From Dimorphilus gyrociliatus (lineage: Eukaryota > Annelida > Polychaeta > Dinophilidae), in NCBI GenBank assembly GCA_904063045.1, contig CAJFCJ010000005.1, positions 2,536,165 through 2,600,164 on the forward strand: a stretch of 64,000 nucleotides of DNA, given 5' to 3'. Shown here one piece after another: positions 1 through 8,996 of the stretch (the first letter of the stretch is position 1; each line of letters starts with the position of its first letter). The position numbers and the translations under genes are program-made. The notes below the pieces were generated by a model, which was not told the DNA's origin, searched no databases, and saw only the letters and a list, made by a program, of their open reading frames with translations.

Positions 1-82
1 GGTGTTCAAATATTCAACATGTTCAAAACACAGAAAAAACTCTTTATTACTTTCAACATAAATTCCTTTAAAATTCAGATAT

Positions 83-792
83 TCAGTAGTCAGTTTTGTA
101 TCTTTGAGAATTGCTATGATAACTACGAAGAAGAATTGTCATAGCATCTTCAATTCTAGATTTATAATCTCTATTCAATATAACATCGAGATGAGATAAG
201 CACTCGCCTTGAAAAGCGTTATATTTCATAACTGTTTGAATTTTCTTGATAAATCTTTTAAGGAAATTAACTGGATCTTTTTGAACAGCTTTAAATAACG
301 ATGGTAAATCCATAAAGACTTCAGATTGAATATCCATAAATCTATGTATACCGTCATACGATTTGATTACATCTTGCCTTGTATACTCTTGCAGACAATG
401 GAGTTTAATACTTTTCCAGATTCGTATAGGTAATGAATGCAATAGATATTTTGCAAAATATTTAGCTTTATCGTTTGGAAACGAAGCGAATTGTTTCTTT
501 GAGAAATCCTTTATAAAATCACCTCTAAAACCTAGTGAATATAGATAGATAATTCCAAGTTTTTCATATTTTGTTCCTCTTTTAGGCATTGTTTTATCGA
601 ATTGAAATCAACAATGTTTAATACCATTTTTAGTAATTTTCTAATAATTTCATCTTTAAATTTCTCCTTTGATAAAATTTTTGGCATATTCATTAAGCTT
701 TTTCTATAAACTGTTATATTCTTATTACATCCTTCCAGAGGTATAATAAAGAATTCATTATCCTTTTTATCAACTTTACTTTTATACTTCAT
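83..792 (-). pseudogene. Unrecognised helical-protein gene in two overlapping frames
   Basis: Two minus-strand reading frames overlap by 58 nt. One runs 792-532 (86 codons, ATG start) and the other 589-83 (168 codons, ATG at 587-589, with an in-frame stop 19-21 nt upstream at 608-610). Both look like protein: charged, with long helical stretches such as KRFIKKIQTVMKYNAFQ. Together they would give one product of about 230 residues if joined by a single-base frame change near 545-590. A short intron is also possible, since GTATTA lies near 623 and an AAAAG acceptor near 583, but the phase of that splice does not fit cleanly. I recognise no family. It may be a frameshifted gene, a spliced gene or two overlapping ORFs. 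Confidence 0.35.
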
Positions 793-2063
793 TTCTCTTC
801 TATCTTTAATATGTAAAGGTCAAGGAAAAAGGTATTAAATTTTTGAGATTTAAAGATTAAAGATTGAAAGTATACAGTTACGATTATAAGTAATTGTTAC
901 AATGAAAAAACATCTAAAAATGTCACTATTTGGTGTTTTACACTTTTTATTTGTCTTATAATTAAGACAAAACTCTACTTAAGCTATTGATTGTGATGCT
1001 GTAATATTTTGTTAACTTACTTCCTGTTTGGAGTTGAATTTTTTCTCCTTCCTATTCTTCCCATTCAACCTGTATTTGCATAAAACTTTTTTTCTCTTAT
1101 GTAGTTTGGCAGACTACAACTCTTAATTGTAAGGTCATAGCAACCGTATTAAAATTACTTAATAGCTTATGAACTATTCTAGACCATAAACATAGTTTAT
1201 CAACCAAAAAATTCACAGTTTTACAAGTTTTTACCGGTGCAACAATTATTTATTAACGTCATCGTGTACATAAATCTTACCTTTATGTTTTATAAAGTTA
1301 AATATATCCTTTTGCCGATGATGAGGACTTTTTTCAATACAAAAGTATAATTGACATGCATATATCTCTGTAAAACTTTGACACTTCCGTTTTCTTTGGC
1401 CGACGTATTTTTTTTCCAATAAAATATGATCGTGTATATTCATATATGCAAATACTGTACTTGAAGGATTTTTTATCAGCTTTCCCAGAAAGTCGTCCCT
1501 TTCGTCAACATTCGAAATCTATTCGTGTAAGAATCTCAAATATCCATTTGCCTGTATCTACGTGTAGTCGATAAATGAGTAGCGAGCGTAGGTTATAGCT
1601 AAATTCACCAACTTTACTCGATATACGCGTTAAAGATTTAAGGTATGTACTTGTTAATATAGCAGTAATAATAACTAATAACATGTCGAAATAATAAAGG
1701 GTAATGAAATACGGTTAGGTTTAAAATATGTGTAACGTAAAGTAATTATAAAATAACGTAAAGGGAATTTGGCTCACTGCCAAATTTAGGCGATGTACCC
1801 ATCGACTACATCTACGTGTATCCCTTATATTCTTTTCGTAAAACTGAAAACACGGCTAAAGTAGTACTGCTTGGAAAGACTAAAGTTGAGAACTTTGTCA
1901 AGTTTCTTTGTAAAAGTATGAAAATTTGTAAATAACTGACATTTTTTTCATTTCTTTTCGATGATTTTAAGATGACGAAACCATAGTAAAATAAAATTGA
2001 GATTTTACTATATTCGGTGTATCGAACAACCTTTCTTACTGCTTATTCATAGTTAACTATTCC
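793..2063. other. Intergenic, no gene supported
   Basis: AT-rich DNA. It holds a 65-codon minus-strand ORF (1443-1246, ATG) with no recognisable domain. It also holds a perfect 8-bp inverted repeat, AATTTGGC (1766-1773) and GCCAAATT (1779-1786), around a 5-nt loop. Nothing else stands out. Confidence 0.5.
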
Positions 2064-3437
2064 TTATTTTTGATAAACAGTTAATTTATGTTTTTTAGAG
2101 CCAAATGATTCAATAAGGTACTCTCCACAAAGGCCTATTGTTATCAAATCGAATGAAATTCCAAAATCCACATCTTGTAAATGTTTTAAACTGGTATCGT
2201 AATAGCTTATCTTAGTGGAATTACTTAGATGAAGAATAAAACCCACAAGTGGTACAGCTGTTACGCATGCATTTTTGTTAATTTTAATACTTCTTTCATT
2301 CTTCTTATCAACATTTTTCTTATCTATCGATATTAACCTTGATTTGGTAATAAAAATCACATTTCCATTGGTAAGTATACAAGCGTGCCTTATCTTGTAA
2401 TTCTGAAATTGAAGAATTTGATCATCTAATGCATCTTCTAGTTTAATATTCCATTGGAAATCCTTATTAACGAAATAGCTATAAGTTTTATTTATGTTTC
2501 TCAATAAAACATAAATATTTCCATTCTTATCTTCAAAGGCGGATAGTTTAAGTGCCTTCTCTGCATTGGATAGAGTGAAAAATTGGATTTCATCATTTTC
2601 CATACAGCTTGACATAACTAGAGATTTGTTTCTGTGAATAGCAAAAGTATAATGTTCCGTTTTATCGAAACTAACAATATCTTGATTTAAAGATATTTTC
2701 GATATTACTTCATCTTCTTTCATCAAGTTAAGAGTATTACCAGAAGATCTATCAAGCTCGAGTAAACCTTTCAATGTTAATACAAACGGACCTTTGATAT
2801 CGCAATATGTTTGTTGTTTAAAATTTTTCGTTACCAGCTTATCCTCTAGATAGCAATGCTTTAAATGAATTGCAAAATTTGCTGGAAAATTTTGATCACA
2901 ACTTAAAACAGAAATAAAGCTGTGAAATTTTTCAGATATTGAATCAAGGTCAGTAAAATCATTACTTAAATTCGATTCCATTTTATCTAAAGTATCCATT
3001 TTATCCTTATTTAAAATTATAGCTTCTTGTTGCTTTAGAATTTTTATCATTGACATAATCTTTTCCCGACGACAATTATAAATAGTTAAATCTTCGAAAG
3101 GACATTTCGCATGATCCCTTACACACAAGCTGCACAGGTCTTTCTTTTTACATTTTACGCATATAATAACTGGTAGAAGCTGTCGATTATGCTTGGAGCA
3201 TTTTGAAAAATTCGAGACCACATTATTGCTAAGTAAATTAGATCGTTGCGTATTCTTAGGGTTGAATGGCTCCCTACATACTGGACAGTTATGAGTAAGT
3301 TTAGATACAATTTTCCAACAAGCCAAACAAAAGGTGTGTTGACATGAAAGTTGAATATTCTCCTTATTTATCCAATTTTCCAGACAAATAGGACACTTTA
3401 AGAAACCTTTCTGCACACGTACAATTTCATAGCTCAT
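2064..3437 (-). CDS. TRIM-like protein: RING, B-box, coiled coil, beta-propeller
   Basis: A 457-residue single-exon member and probable E3 ubiquitin ligase. RING zinc ligands are C15/C18, C32/H34/C37/C40 and C51/C54. The B-box-like site is C80/H83, C93/C96, C102/C105, H109/C112, so the last ligand is Cys rather than the usual His. The coiled coil is short and charged (about 120-190). The C-terminal repeats start near residue 205 and are among the most divergent in the window, but the blade signature CILTNGNVIF and the terminal strand LTVYQK are kept. I start at the ATG at 3437. The frame is open for 25 codons further upstream, but only to a TTG, and the 3437 start puts the first RING Cys at residue 15 as in most paralogues. 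An ISRE-like element lies 94 nt upstream. Confidence 0.9.
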   Translation of the reverse strand: MSYEIVRVQKGFLKCPICLENWINKENIQLSCQHTFCLACWKIVSKLTHNCPVCREPFNPKNTQRSNLLSNNVVSNFSKCSKHNRQLLPVIICVKCKKKDLCSLCVRDHAKCPFEDLTIYNCRREKIMSMIKILKQQEAIILNKDKMDTLDKMESNLSNDFTDLDSISEKFHSFISVLSCDQNFPANFAIHLKHCYLEDKLVTKNFKQQTYCDIKGPFVLTLKGLLELDRSSGNTLNLMKEDEVISKISLNQDIVSFDKTEHYTFAIHRNKSLVMSSCMENDEIQFFTLSNAEKALKLSAFEDKNGNIYVLLRNINKTYSYFVNKDFQWNIKLEDALDDQILQFQNYKIRHACILTNGNVIFITKSRLISIDKKNVDKKNERSIKINKNACVTAVPLVGFILHLSNSTKISYYDTSLKHLQDVDFGISFDLITIGLCGEYLIESFGSKKHKLTVYQK

Positions 3438-3530
3438 TTTGCCCTCTCTATCGATACGTCCAGTTCGTGCAGTAAATATATACGTAATATGGTATAATAT
3501 CTGATGTACCAATAGAGCAATTATATTTCC

Positions 3531-3549
3531 AGTTTCTGTTTCTGTTTCC
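3531..3549 (-). promoter_or_regulatory. Triple ISRE/IRF-like element
   Basis: The plus strand reads AGTTTCTGTTTCTGTTTCC, which is GAAANN three times on the minus strand. It lies 94-112 nt upstream of the start codon at 3437. The spacing matches the interferon-stimulated response element bound by IRF factors (AGTTTCNNTTTC). Function is inferred. A run of three GAAA words at 6-nt pitch should be rare even in AT-rich DNA. Confidence 0.45.
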
Positions 3550-3723
3550 TATAATCTCTCTTAGAAATATCTGACTTTAGCTATAAAGCTATTCACAGTG
3601 AATTAATAATTAGCAGAGACAAAATATGATTGCGCAATAAACCAAAAAACCACATACCAAGATCGATATGAGCTAAAAGTTTACAAATAAGAAACATGCA
3701 TGAACTTGTCCAATGGATAATTT

Positions 3724-3750
3724 TATATATATACAGTATATATATATATG
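3724..3750. repeat. TA-rich microsatellite
   Basis: Tandem TA dinucleotides broken once by CAG, inside the intergenic stretch 3550-4160. That stretch otherwise shows no gene. An 83-codon ORF at 3696-3947 reads across the repeat and is not credible. Confidence 0.7.
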
Positions 3751-4165
3751 GTTATAATGCTGTTTACAATTTTAAATCACAAGTTCTAACTATGTCGATT
3801 TGCTTTTATATTCTCTTCAAAATCGTTAAGTGGTTTCAATCTATTTTGGTAAAGGTAAAATTTTTTATATGGCTATATAATGTAACTCATTCAGTCTGCT
3901 GTTTACAATCTCATGTTTCCTCAATTCAAGAAATATTATCTATATAAATTACGTAAACTTGACTTTTGAGGAAAGCTTATGTTGATTATTCATCGTCATT
4001 TCAAAATTCTAAAAGCGTTCTTTCATTTTATATATGAAAATAATAATAGATAAATAAATATGTAATATTATACTAATAATAATAATGCTTAAAAATTTCA
4101 AATTTGAAAATATTCGAAATTAAAAGTTTTTGAGCGATAATAAATAAGCCAGTAATATCGCTACT

Positions 4166-4191
4166 CGCCATTTTGAATTTAGACCCACGTG
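4166..4191 (+). promoter_or_regulatory. Candidate promoter of the snoRNA host gene (YY1-like motif and E-box)
   Basis: CGCCATTTT (4166-4174), resembling a YY1 site, is followed by CACGTG (4186-4191), the E-box bound by Myc/Max-type factors. Both lie just before the first donor candidate of the host transcript. These motifs are typical of ribosome-biogenesis promoters in animals. The assignment rests on position and motif only; the transcription start is not visible. Confidence 0.35.
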
Positions 4192-4266
4192 GATGGAGTC
4201 GAAACTCAGAAACTATCTGTTAAACTGCGTCAAGGTTGGTTATAGAAATTAGTAAACGTAGCTAAT

Positions 4267-4330
4267 TTAGTATGATGACTTAGTTATCCCTGTCTGATAT
4301 TTTAGTGAGGAAAGTTTCTGTCTGATAATA
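4267..4330 (+). ncRNA. C/D box snoRNA, copy 1 (snR38-like guide)
   Basis: C box ATGATGA 4272-4278, D' box CTGA 4294-4297, C' box GTGAGGA 4305-4311, D box CTGA 4322-4325. The 12 nt before D' (AGTTATCCCTGT) are complementary to ACAGGGATAACT of the 28S rRNA peptidyl-transferase region. The fifth base upstream of D' pairs with the second G of GGG, which I believe is the position methylated by yeast snR38 (Gm2815). The D-box guide (AAGTTTCTGT) has no target I can name. Ends are placed by analogy, about 5 nt outside the boxes. Confidence 0.75.
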
Positions 4331-4540
4331 ACTGAAAACTTAAAATGATATTTGTCAAATAATTAGTCATTTATTAATTTTTTTTGTCTTACAGATATGC
4401 ATCATTACTACAATAAACAGAAAATATAGTCCTTAACCATATATAAGGAAGCTTTTACAGTGAAAGTGTTCAAAAATGATGAATTGAAATATTATTAAAC
4501 AACCTTAGGCAAGTAAAATGTTCATAAATTTAGCATGAAA

Positions 4541-4604
4541 AAAAAATGATGACCTAGTTATCCCTGTCCGATATTTGAATGAGGAAAATGACTTTCTGAT
4601 CAAG
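4541..4604 (+). ncRNA. C/D box snoRNA, copy 2 (snR38-like guide)
   Basis: C box ATGATGA 4546-4552, D' box CCGA 4568-4571 (one change from CTGA), C' box ATGAGGA 4579-4585, D box CTGA 4596-4599. The D' guide AGTTATCCCTGT is identical to copy 1. The D-side guide (AAAATGACTTT) is unrelated to copy 1. The D box ends 75 nt before the acceptor at 4674. Confidence 0.75.
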
Positions 4605-4778
4605 TGTTAACGACATATAAATATTCCTTTAAGATTTAATAACGTCAATGGTATAATAATCCTTATTTCCACAGAACCAAAAATATTCAACGAGGAATTG
4701 AAAAGAATGGAAAATAAATGAAAACCAAAGAATAATGGTAAATATTTATAGAATTTATTTATTTATATGTTAGTTTAA

Positions 4779-4843
4779 TAAAACTGATGACAATAGTTAT
4801 CCCTGTCCGATTATCATCTGAGGAAAACCCTTATCTGATAAAT
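4779..4843 (+). ncRNA. C/D box snoRNA, copy 3 (snR38-like guide)
   Basis: C box CTGATGA 4784-4790, D' box CCGA 4807-4810, C' box CTGAGGA 4818-4824, D box CTGA 4835-4838. The D' guide AGTTATCCCTGT is preserved. The D-side guide (AAAACCCTTAT) differs again. The D box ends 71 nt before the acceptor at 4909. Confidence 0.75.
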
Positions 4844-5048
4844 TTTTTACAAAAAACTCATCTTATCTCCCTAAATAAAACTACAAATTAGATTTCTATT
4901 GTTTTTTAGACATTTCATCCTTCCAACTAGCAAACGTTGTGATAGATTGTCTACTGTTGTTTATTAGACAATGAACCAGCAATGAAAGAATTTCCGTGAT
5001 GATTTGTTAGTAAGATATTAATTTAGATAGTCTTATAAGTTTAATTAT

Positions 5049-5114
5049 ATAATATGATGACTTTGTTATCCCTGTCTTAAGTTTTATATGTGGAGATCTT
5101 ATTGTCTGAATACT
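5049..5114 (+). ncRNA. C/D box snoRNA, copy 4 (snR38-like guide)
   Basis: C box ATGATGA 5054-5060, degenerate D' box CTTA 5076-5079, C' box ATGTGGA 5088-5094, D box CTGA 5106-5109. The D' guide is kept over 11 nt (GTTATCCCTGT). This is the most diverged copy: D' and C' are weakest and the D-side guide (GATCTTATTGT) is unique. The D box ends 78 nt before the acceptor at 5187. Confidence 0.7.
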
Positions 5115-5340
5115 CTCTTGTTTCTTAATATTTATAAATAGAATATATTGCAAGATGTACTATAAATTATAAATATTATTTTAACAGAAGCAACCAAGCC
5201 ATTACATTCGAATGGACCAACTACAAGGTGGAAAAAACTCAGTTTTTGTTTGGAGAAAGGAAGAAGCGAATAAGTTTTTACATTGATTATACTTGTTAAC
5301 TATTTTTATATTACAAATAAAACCTTCTAATAATATAATG

Positions 5341-5949
5341 ATATAATAAATAGTTAATTTAATAAACTTTACAAATGACTTCAAACTTTTGATCGGTAGA
5401 TAGGTGAAAACAATATACACCATTTACTAGAAGACTATTAGTTGATTATTACATATGTAAAGGGGTCGTGTGAAAAAATAGTTTCATATGAAAAGTTCAA
5501 CATTGTTTAATGTGATGCATTCTTTACTTGGACAGATATTCAATCGAAAAGTATCTAACAAGATGAATGAAGCTTAGTTAGCATTTTCATAAAGATAATC
5601 AAATTTCACCAGCAATACGAAAGTACTTAAAAATCACTTTTAACAACTACTTGTGAAGGATAATAGCAAAACTTTGTGGCAATTTCCAAATACGAAAAAG
5701 AACAACTTTAAACTCTGCCTGTCTTAATACAAGTATTATAAAAACATAAGAATAATATGAATAATGTACAAAAAAGTGGTGAAAAAAAAAACAATTGAGT
5801 GATGTGGACATATTACTTCTTCTGTTGTTAAGGAGACAAAAAGTTCTTCGTAGACCACTGCATAGTTAAGCCAGTTAACTTATCAAGGACAAGTGGAAGG
5901 TTTTTATCGATATATACAGTGTATACTTTAAAATCTAGAATCAGGATAA
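5341..5949. other. Intergenic, no gene supported
   Basis: AT-rich spacer between the snoRNA host gene and the next TRIM-like gene. No ORF with a recognisable domain and no repeat of note. Confidence 0.5.
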
Positions 5950-7029
5950 ATGGCTACTTGTAGTTATACAGCTAAAGAGGATGAGCAAGCATGCATAATA
6001 TGCTTTGAGCTAATGATAACTCCTAGGATATTATCTTGTAAGCATATCTTCTGTCTTGATTGTCTCCGACGTCTTCGAGGAATAGTTTCAGTAAAGTGTC
6101 CTCTATGTCGACAAGAAGCAATCATACCTGGAGGAAATGTCGCTAACTTTCCAATTAAATTCTATAAAATCAAAGTTAAGGTTCCTTTAGCAAACTTTTT
6201 AGAAGTGAAACAATCGTGCCTTATACCTTGGTCTTTTAAATCCTACTTTGTTACAAATGATGGATTATATTCTGCTATAGAGTTCGATTCTCAAACTATA
6301 CATTTGGCAGTCTCGTTCGACGATCCAAATTTATGGGTTAATCTTGATAGAAAAGTTGAAAATTTTGTTATTACTGAAAGTTATATCTATGCCATAGATC
6401 ATTTAACTAGTAAAATATTATTTACTAAAAAGCCATTTGGGATAAATGCTCATTTTCGAATTTTTAACTCTACAAAAACTAGATATTTAATGGCAACTGA
6501 AGATGAAATTTGTCAATGTTATATCCTAAGTATGTGCAAAGATAAAGACGATTGTTTATTCTTTTACAATGGAACATTACAATGGTCATTTCCAAATTGT
6601 AAGGAGCTTGGTTGTATTCTTCATAATCATAATCCAATTGTAAAAACAATGGAGGATATCTACGTAATGATTGATAAATCAAACGGTACAAAGTTAAGAT
6701 TTATATGTTGTACAGGATATTCTCAAATATACGATTTATTTCCATACGGAATTTTAATATCAAAATCAACTACAAGGAAAATAAAGAAACCTAGTTACAA
6801 AAAGTCAAAATACTTTTATACGGAATACGAAAAAAATGAAATTTCAACTAGAAATGATAAACATCTTAGTCAAGAAATTACTATGGAACTATTTTCTTAT
6901 AATTATAGTTTACTTGAAGAGAAGAAAATAGATGAATTTCATAATGCAATGATGATAGGAACAACAACAAATGGTTTAGTTTGTATTTATATTTTCGGTG
7001 AAGGATTGAAAATTTACAAATTGAAATGA
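5950..7029 (+). CDS. RING plus beta-propeller protein lacking B-box and coiled coil
   Basis: A 359-residue single exon. The RING is intact: C15/C18, C30/H32/C35/C38, C50/C53. The usual post-RING segment (IPGGNVANFP) is kept. The chain then runs almost directly into propeller blade 1 (YFVTNDGLYS, about residue 98), so the roughly 170 residues of B-box and coiled coil found in full-length paralogues are missing cleanly. Blade signatures are FVITESYIYAID, LGCILHNHNPI and LFPYGIL. A basic/charged insertion of about 30 residues interrupts blade 5 and is shared with the next two genes downstream. The protein ends in IYKLK. AATAAA lies at 7112-7117. With a RING and a presumed substrate-binding propeller but no TRIM dimerisation helix, it may act as a monomeric ligase. 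Confidence 0.9.
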   Translation: MATCSYTAKEDEQACIICFELMITPRILSCKHIFCLDCLRRLRGIVSVKCPLCRQEAIIPGGNVANFPIKFYKIKVKVPLANFLEVKQSCLIPWSFKSYFVTNDGLYSAIEFDSQTIHLAVSFDDPNLWVNLDRKVENFVITESYIYAIDHLTSKILFTKKPFGINAHFRIFNSTKTRYLMATEDEICQCYILSMCKDKDDCLFFYNGTLQWSFPNCKELGCILHNHNPIVKTMEDIYVMIDKSNGTKLRFICCTGYSQIYDLFPYGILISKSTTRKIKKPSYKKSKYFYTEYEKNEISTRNDKHLSQEITMELFSYNYSLLEEKKIDEFHNAMMIGTTTNGLVCIYIFGEGLKIYKLK

Positions 7030-7335
7030 TAGTAGCGTTTTATTTTTATATTTCTTTTATATTTTATTTCTTCTATTTTTAATTATATTTACATTTCAAT
7101 CTTTTTAAAAAAATAAATGTATAAATAAACAGGGAAATCATTATTACGTCATTATATCGGGGTTTTTCTTTTATACTAAAATAATATGTAACGTTAAAAA
7201 AAGGGGTTATATAGACTGGTAATTGAGTACATGTCAGAGGTCGAGTATAATCAAGAGTGGAGTGAGTCCGTGAACCACCAGTCTTTTAACGGTAAAGTTA
7301 CACTGTTGATTCTGAATCGGTAGTAAGAAAAAAAA

Positions 7336-8403
7336 ATGGCTACTCTTGAAAGAAATTGTAGAATGTGTCAAGTTTGTTCCGAATCATGGCCCCATAAAAG
7401 TCTCAGAATACTACCTTGTAAGCATATTTCCTGTATTGAATGTCTATATCAACTCCAAGGAGCTTACTTAGTTGAATGCGCAGTTTGTCATAAAGATGCT
7501 GTTGTACCTGGTAGAGATGTTGATAATTTTCCAGTGTATAAAGCTACCTTTAAGCATCAAAAAAATCTAATTAAAGTAAAAAAAAGTTCTTGCCCATGCA
7601 AATTATCTTACAAATGTTACATAACAAACGAAGGACTTTATTCAATTTCGACTAAAGATCTGAGAACAATTCTGTTTAAACCTTCATTCGATGGCTTTAT
7701 ACTACCAATCTGTCTTAATAAAGAGATATCCGACTTTGCTATTACAGATAACTATATATACGCCGTTGAAAATTCAACTGGTAAAATATTGTCGTCGACA
7801 AAACCATTTGAAGGAGAGATTAATCTAAGATTATACAGTTCTAACAGAGTGAATTCATTAAAGGCAATAGAAGATGAAAATGGCGATAGTTGTATAATAG
7901 GCTTTTTAGAATGCAGGAATAAATGTCTGTTTATTCATAAAAGTATTTACAGATGGTCATCATTGAATTGTAAGAGTATTGAATGTATTCTTCCAAATGG
8001 TAATCCTATCATAAAAACATGTGATAATAAATTTGTCATACTCGATAAACTTAAAGGTAAACCTTTAAACGAGTTAAAATGTAAAGGATTATCACAAGTT
8101 TGCAATTTTTCACCACATGGAATCCTGCTAGCGCAAACGTCATTTGACAAATACAGAAAATATTACGAAGATAACGAATATCAATACAGATACACAGATG
8201 CGGATGACGACATGGATCAGAATGAGGAGTATGGTATTAGTAATAAAATAATTAAAATGGAACTTTTCCTATACGATTATAACTTTAAATTAATAAGAAA
8301 ACTTAATGATTTTAAACGTGCTAAATTAATTGGAACAGCAAAAAATGGTAATATTTGCTTACTATTCGTTAATGGTAAAATGAAAACATACGAATGGAAG
8401 TAA
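7336..8403 (+). CDS. RING plus beta-propeller protein lacking B-box and coiled coil
   Basis: A 355-residue sister of the gene 306 bp upstream, with the same orientation and the same internal loss of B-box and coiled coil. RING ligands are C11/C14, C28/H30/C33/C36, C48/C51. The aromatic residue usual after H (HxFC) is Ser here (KHISC), a mild RING oddity. The propeller follows from about residue 93 (CYITNEGLYS), then FAITDNYIYAVE, IECILPNGNPIIKT and FSPHGILL. The blade-5 insertion is rich in Tyr and Asp (DADDDMDQNEE). It ends in TYEWK, with AATAAA at 8494-8499. The shared deletion shows the pair arose by tandem duplication after the domains were lost. Confidence 0.9.
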   Translation: MATLERNCRMCQVCSESWPHKSLRILPCKHISCIECLYQLQGAYLVECAVCHKDAVVPGRDVDNFPVYKATFKHQKNLIKVKKSSCPCKLSYKCYITNEGLYSISTKDLRTILFKPSFDGFILPICLNKEISDFAITDNYIYAVENSTGKILSSTKPFEGEINLRLYSSNRVNSLKAIEDENGDSCIIGFLECRNKCLFIHKSIYRWSSLNCKSIECILPNGNPIIKTCDNKFVILDKLKGKPLNELKCKGLSQVCNFSPHGILLAQTSFDKYRKYYEDNEYQYRYTDADDDMDQNEEYGISNKIIKMELFLYDYNFKLIRKLNDFKRAKLIGTAKNGNICLLFVNGKMKTYEWK

Positions 8404-8996
8404 AGTGTCTTTTTTGTCTCTTTTCATTGAGTTTTGTTGTTTTCTTGCATTGTTTTCAACCTATTCTATGCGAATTTTACAATAGAAATTTGAAATAAAA
8501 CTTGAGAAGATCAACTATATATATATTCTTCTTTAGTAGAATAATTAAAAAAAGATCTTTTATTCGTTCAGTACTACTTAGTGTTTCCATATTTTTAAAT
8601 GCTATTATTACTATGGAAACTTATAGGAACGTGCTTATACGAAGATAATCTGAGAAGAATTAACAGTAATTCCATTATTTAAAAGATTTTGTTTTAACTA
8701 TTTCATAATTATTTTCTTGTTAAAACCTTTGAAAATTCAAAAATAAACCAGTTTATCGCGTTAATTTTCAATATTCTTTTTGAAACTATAGCCGCCATGT
8801 TTTTTTAAAGTACTAGCCGAAATTTGAAGTTACCGACAAAAAATGTTACTTTTCGTAACTTTCTAACTGGCAAAGACTTTCTAATTATATAAAAAGTAGT
8901 AAAAATAATATTTCTTTTATATAATATCCATTTGAAACTTTAAGAATATGTAAAAAATTTCAATTTTTTTTTTATTTAGCTAATTAGTGAAGAATA
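8404..8996. other. Intergenic with a YY1-like motif
   Basis: Contains the poly(A) signal of the upstream gene, then AT-rich DNA. GCCGCCATGTT at 8791-8801 matches a YY1-type element and lies 196 nt before the next start codon. No gene seen. Confidence 0.4.

Larger units (their letters stand above)
4160..5340 (+). ncRNA. snoRNA host gene: five exons, four introns, one C/D snoRNA per intron
   Basis: Acceptors are seen at ...ACAG 4394, ...CACAG 4674, ...TTTTTTAG 4909 and ...AACAG 5187. Donors are GTAAAA 4513, GTAAAT 4738 and GTAAGA 5010. The first donor is GTTGGT 4235 or GTAAAC 4252. Inner exons are therefore 4395-4512, 4675-4737 and 4910-5009, with a last exon from 5188 and AATAAA at 5316-5321. 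Exons carry stops and share no obvious sequence, so the spliced RNA is probably noncoding; a 27-codon ORF beginning in exon 1 is not convincing. Each intron holds a snoRNA whose D box ends 69-78 nt before the 3' splice site, the usual distance for intron-encoded C/D snoRNAs. The 5' and 3' ends are approximate. Confidence 0.7.

Noticed and set aside
1246-1443. 65-codon minus-strand ORF
   Set aside because: Short, isolated and unrecognisable; expected by chance in this composition.
1766-1786. Perfect hairpin as a transcription terminator
   Set aside because: Intrinsic terminators are bacterial; here it is an isolated inverted repeat without context.
3696-3947. 83-codon plus-strand ORF
   Set aside because: It reads through a TA microsatellite and begins in unstructured spacer.
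4150-4230. tRNA-like B-box sequence on the minus strand (GAGTTTCGACTCC)
   Set aside because: The T-arm stem does not pair and no A box or acceptor stem fits.
5202-5423. 73-codon minus-strand ORF
   Set aside because: It lies antisense to the last exon of the snoRNA host gene and has no domain.
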